DNA from: Sphingobacterium oryzagri
GTDB taxonomy: Bacteria; Bacteroidota; Bacteroidia; Sphingobacteriales; Sphingobacteriaceae
Reading direction: 5' to 3'
Assembly (NCBI RefSeq): GCF_028736175.1
Contig: NZ_CP117880.1
Location: 1,054,001-1,118,000, forward strand
DNA length: 64,000 nt
The translations under genes were made by a program, and so were the position numbers. The notes under the pieces were generated by a model that was given only the letters and a program-made list of their open reading frames with translations, was not told the DNA's origin and made no database searches. Below, one piece after another: positions 63,765 to 64,000 of the stretch (position 1 is its first letter; each line of letters starts with the position of its first letter).

Positions 63765-64000
63765 GTGAAAAAAATACTTATTCTGCTGCTCGCCGTCTTT
63801 AGTTTTCCCGCAGCGGTGCAGGGACAATTCCGAATCATAGGCCATGTCCTGGACTCGGAAGGGAAAGCGCCGCTGAGCTATGTTAATATCGGAATCAAGA
63901 ATAAAAACTTGGGAACAGTATCTTCGCTTGATGGCGTATTTGAACTCGATATTCCGGTAGCCCACCAAAAGGATACCTTAACATTTTCGCTGGTCGGCTA
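63765..64000 (+). CDS. Carboxypeptidase-regulatory-domain outer membrane protein, 5' part
   Basis: From GTG 63765 the frame is open to the window end. It encodes a signal peptide (KKILILLLAVFSFPAAVQGQ) and the beginning of a CarboxypepD_reg-like domain (GHVLDSEGKAPLSYVNIGIK, LGTVSSLDGVFELDI, TLTFSLVGY). The rest lies outside the window; the family could be a TonB receptor or another surface protein. The GTG start is chosen because the nearby ATG frames close at once. Confidence 0.8.
   Translation, partial: MKKILILLLAVFSFPAAVQGQFRIIGHVLDSEGKAPLSYVNIGIKNKNLGTVSSLDGVFELDIPVAHQKDTLTFSLVG

Noticed and set aside
63576..63968. 130-codon minus-strand frame
   Set aside because: It lies opposite a real signal-peptide-bearing gene that starts at 63765.

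Overview
The window looks like a chromosomal stretch from a Bacteroidota bacterium, most likely family Sphingobacteriaceae (Sphingobacterium/Pedobacter type). The support is a SusC/SusD pair, GLPGLI and DUF3472 proteins, a split transketolase, promoters of the TTG-N19-20-TAnnTTTG type, and ISAon1-type transposase genes. The identification is by family resemblance only, since no database search was possible.

Layout. (1) 1-14.2 kb is core chromosome: two-subunit transketolase, a NifU-like Fe-S scaffold, adenylosuccinate lyase, a small lipoprotein, an acyl-CoA dehydrogenase, an M48 protease, YidC, CTP synthase, a glycosidase-like/CBM9-like pair, ribosomal protein L19 and tRNA-Pro(TGG). (2) 14.23-41.69 kb is an integrative mobilizable element inserted in the 3' end of that tRNA gene. 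Its backbone is a tyrosine integrase, RadC-like protein, XRE regulator, excisionase-like HTH protein, MobC, relaxase and a probable oriT; no type IV secretion genes are seen, so it would need a helper. Its AT-rich right half is a defence-type cargo: an HTH-fused C5 methyltransferase with an HNH endonuclease, a decayed HEPN-like gene, an OLD/PARIS-like ATPase-TOPRIM protein, two tandem DUF262 proteins, and a nitrilase-like gene next to a large SMC/Rad50-like ATPase. (3) 41.67-44.9 kb is a junction with three copies of the attachment core in tandem ~125-bp repeats. An intact 1429-bp insertion sequence with 23-bp inverted ends and an 8-bp target duplication sits inside one repeat, and a decayed second integrase lies beside the last core, so a second, older element once sat in tandem. 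(4) 45-54.4 kb is accessory: PadR/HAAS pair, oxidoreductase fragment, GLPGLI/TonB-dependent-receptor-like operon, an operon of a small secreted peptide with an HTTM membrane protein, a broken IS256-type element and a 26-unit 21-bp repeat array. (5) 54.5-64 kb holds a DUF3472 lipoprotein and a SusC/SusD/fasciclin/DUF5007-type outer-membrane uptake operon.

How genes work together. The PadR promoter and the promoter of the TonB-receptor/GLPGLI operon carry the same inverted repeat (ATACAT-N9-ATGTAT) between their -33 and -7 elements, which points to one local PadR regulon. The strongest candidate for an undescribed system is the nitrilase-like protein plus the ATPase whose ~200-residue N-terminal extension resembles a middle component of ABC three-component conflict systems. 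In this genome the ATPase reading frame is cut by one in-frame TGA. Second candidates are the internally duplicated nucleotidyltransferase/HEPN-like protein at 19.2-21.0 kb and the peptide/HTTM operon at 50.7-52.6 kb.
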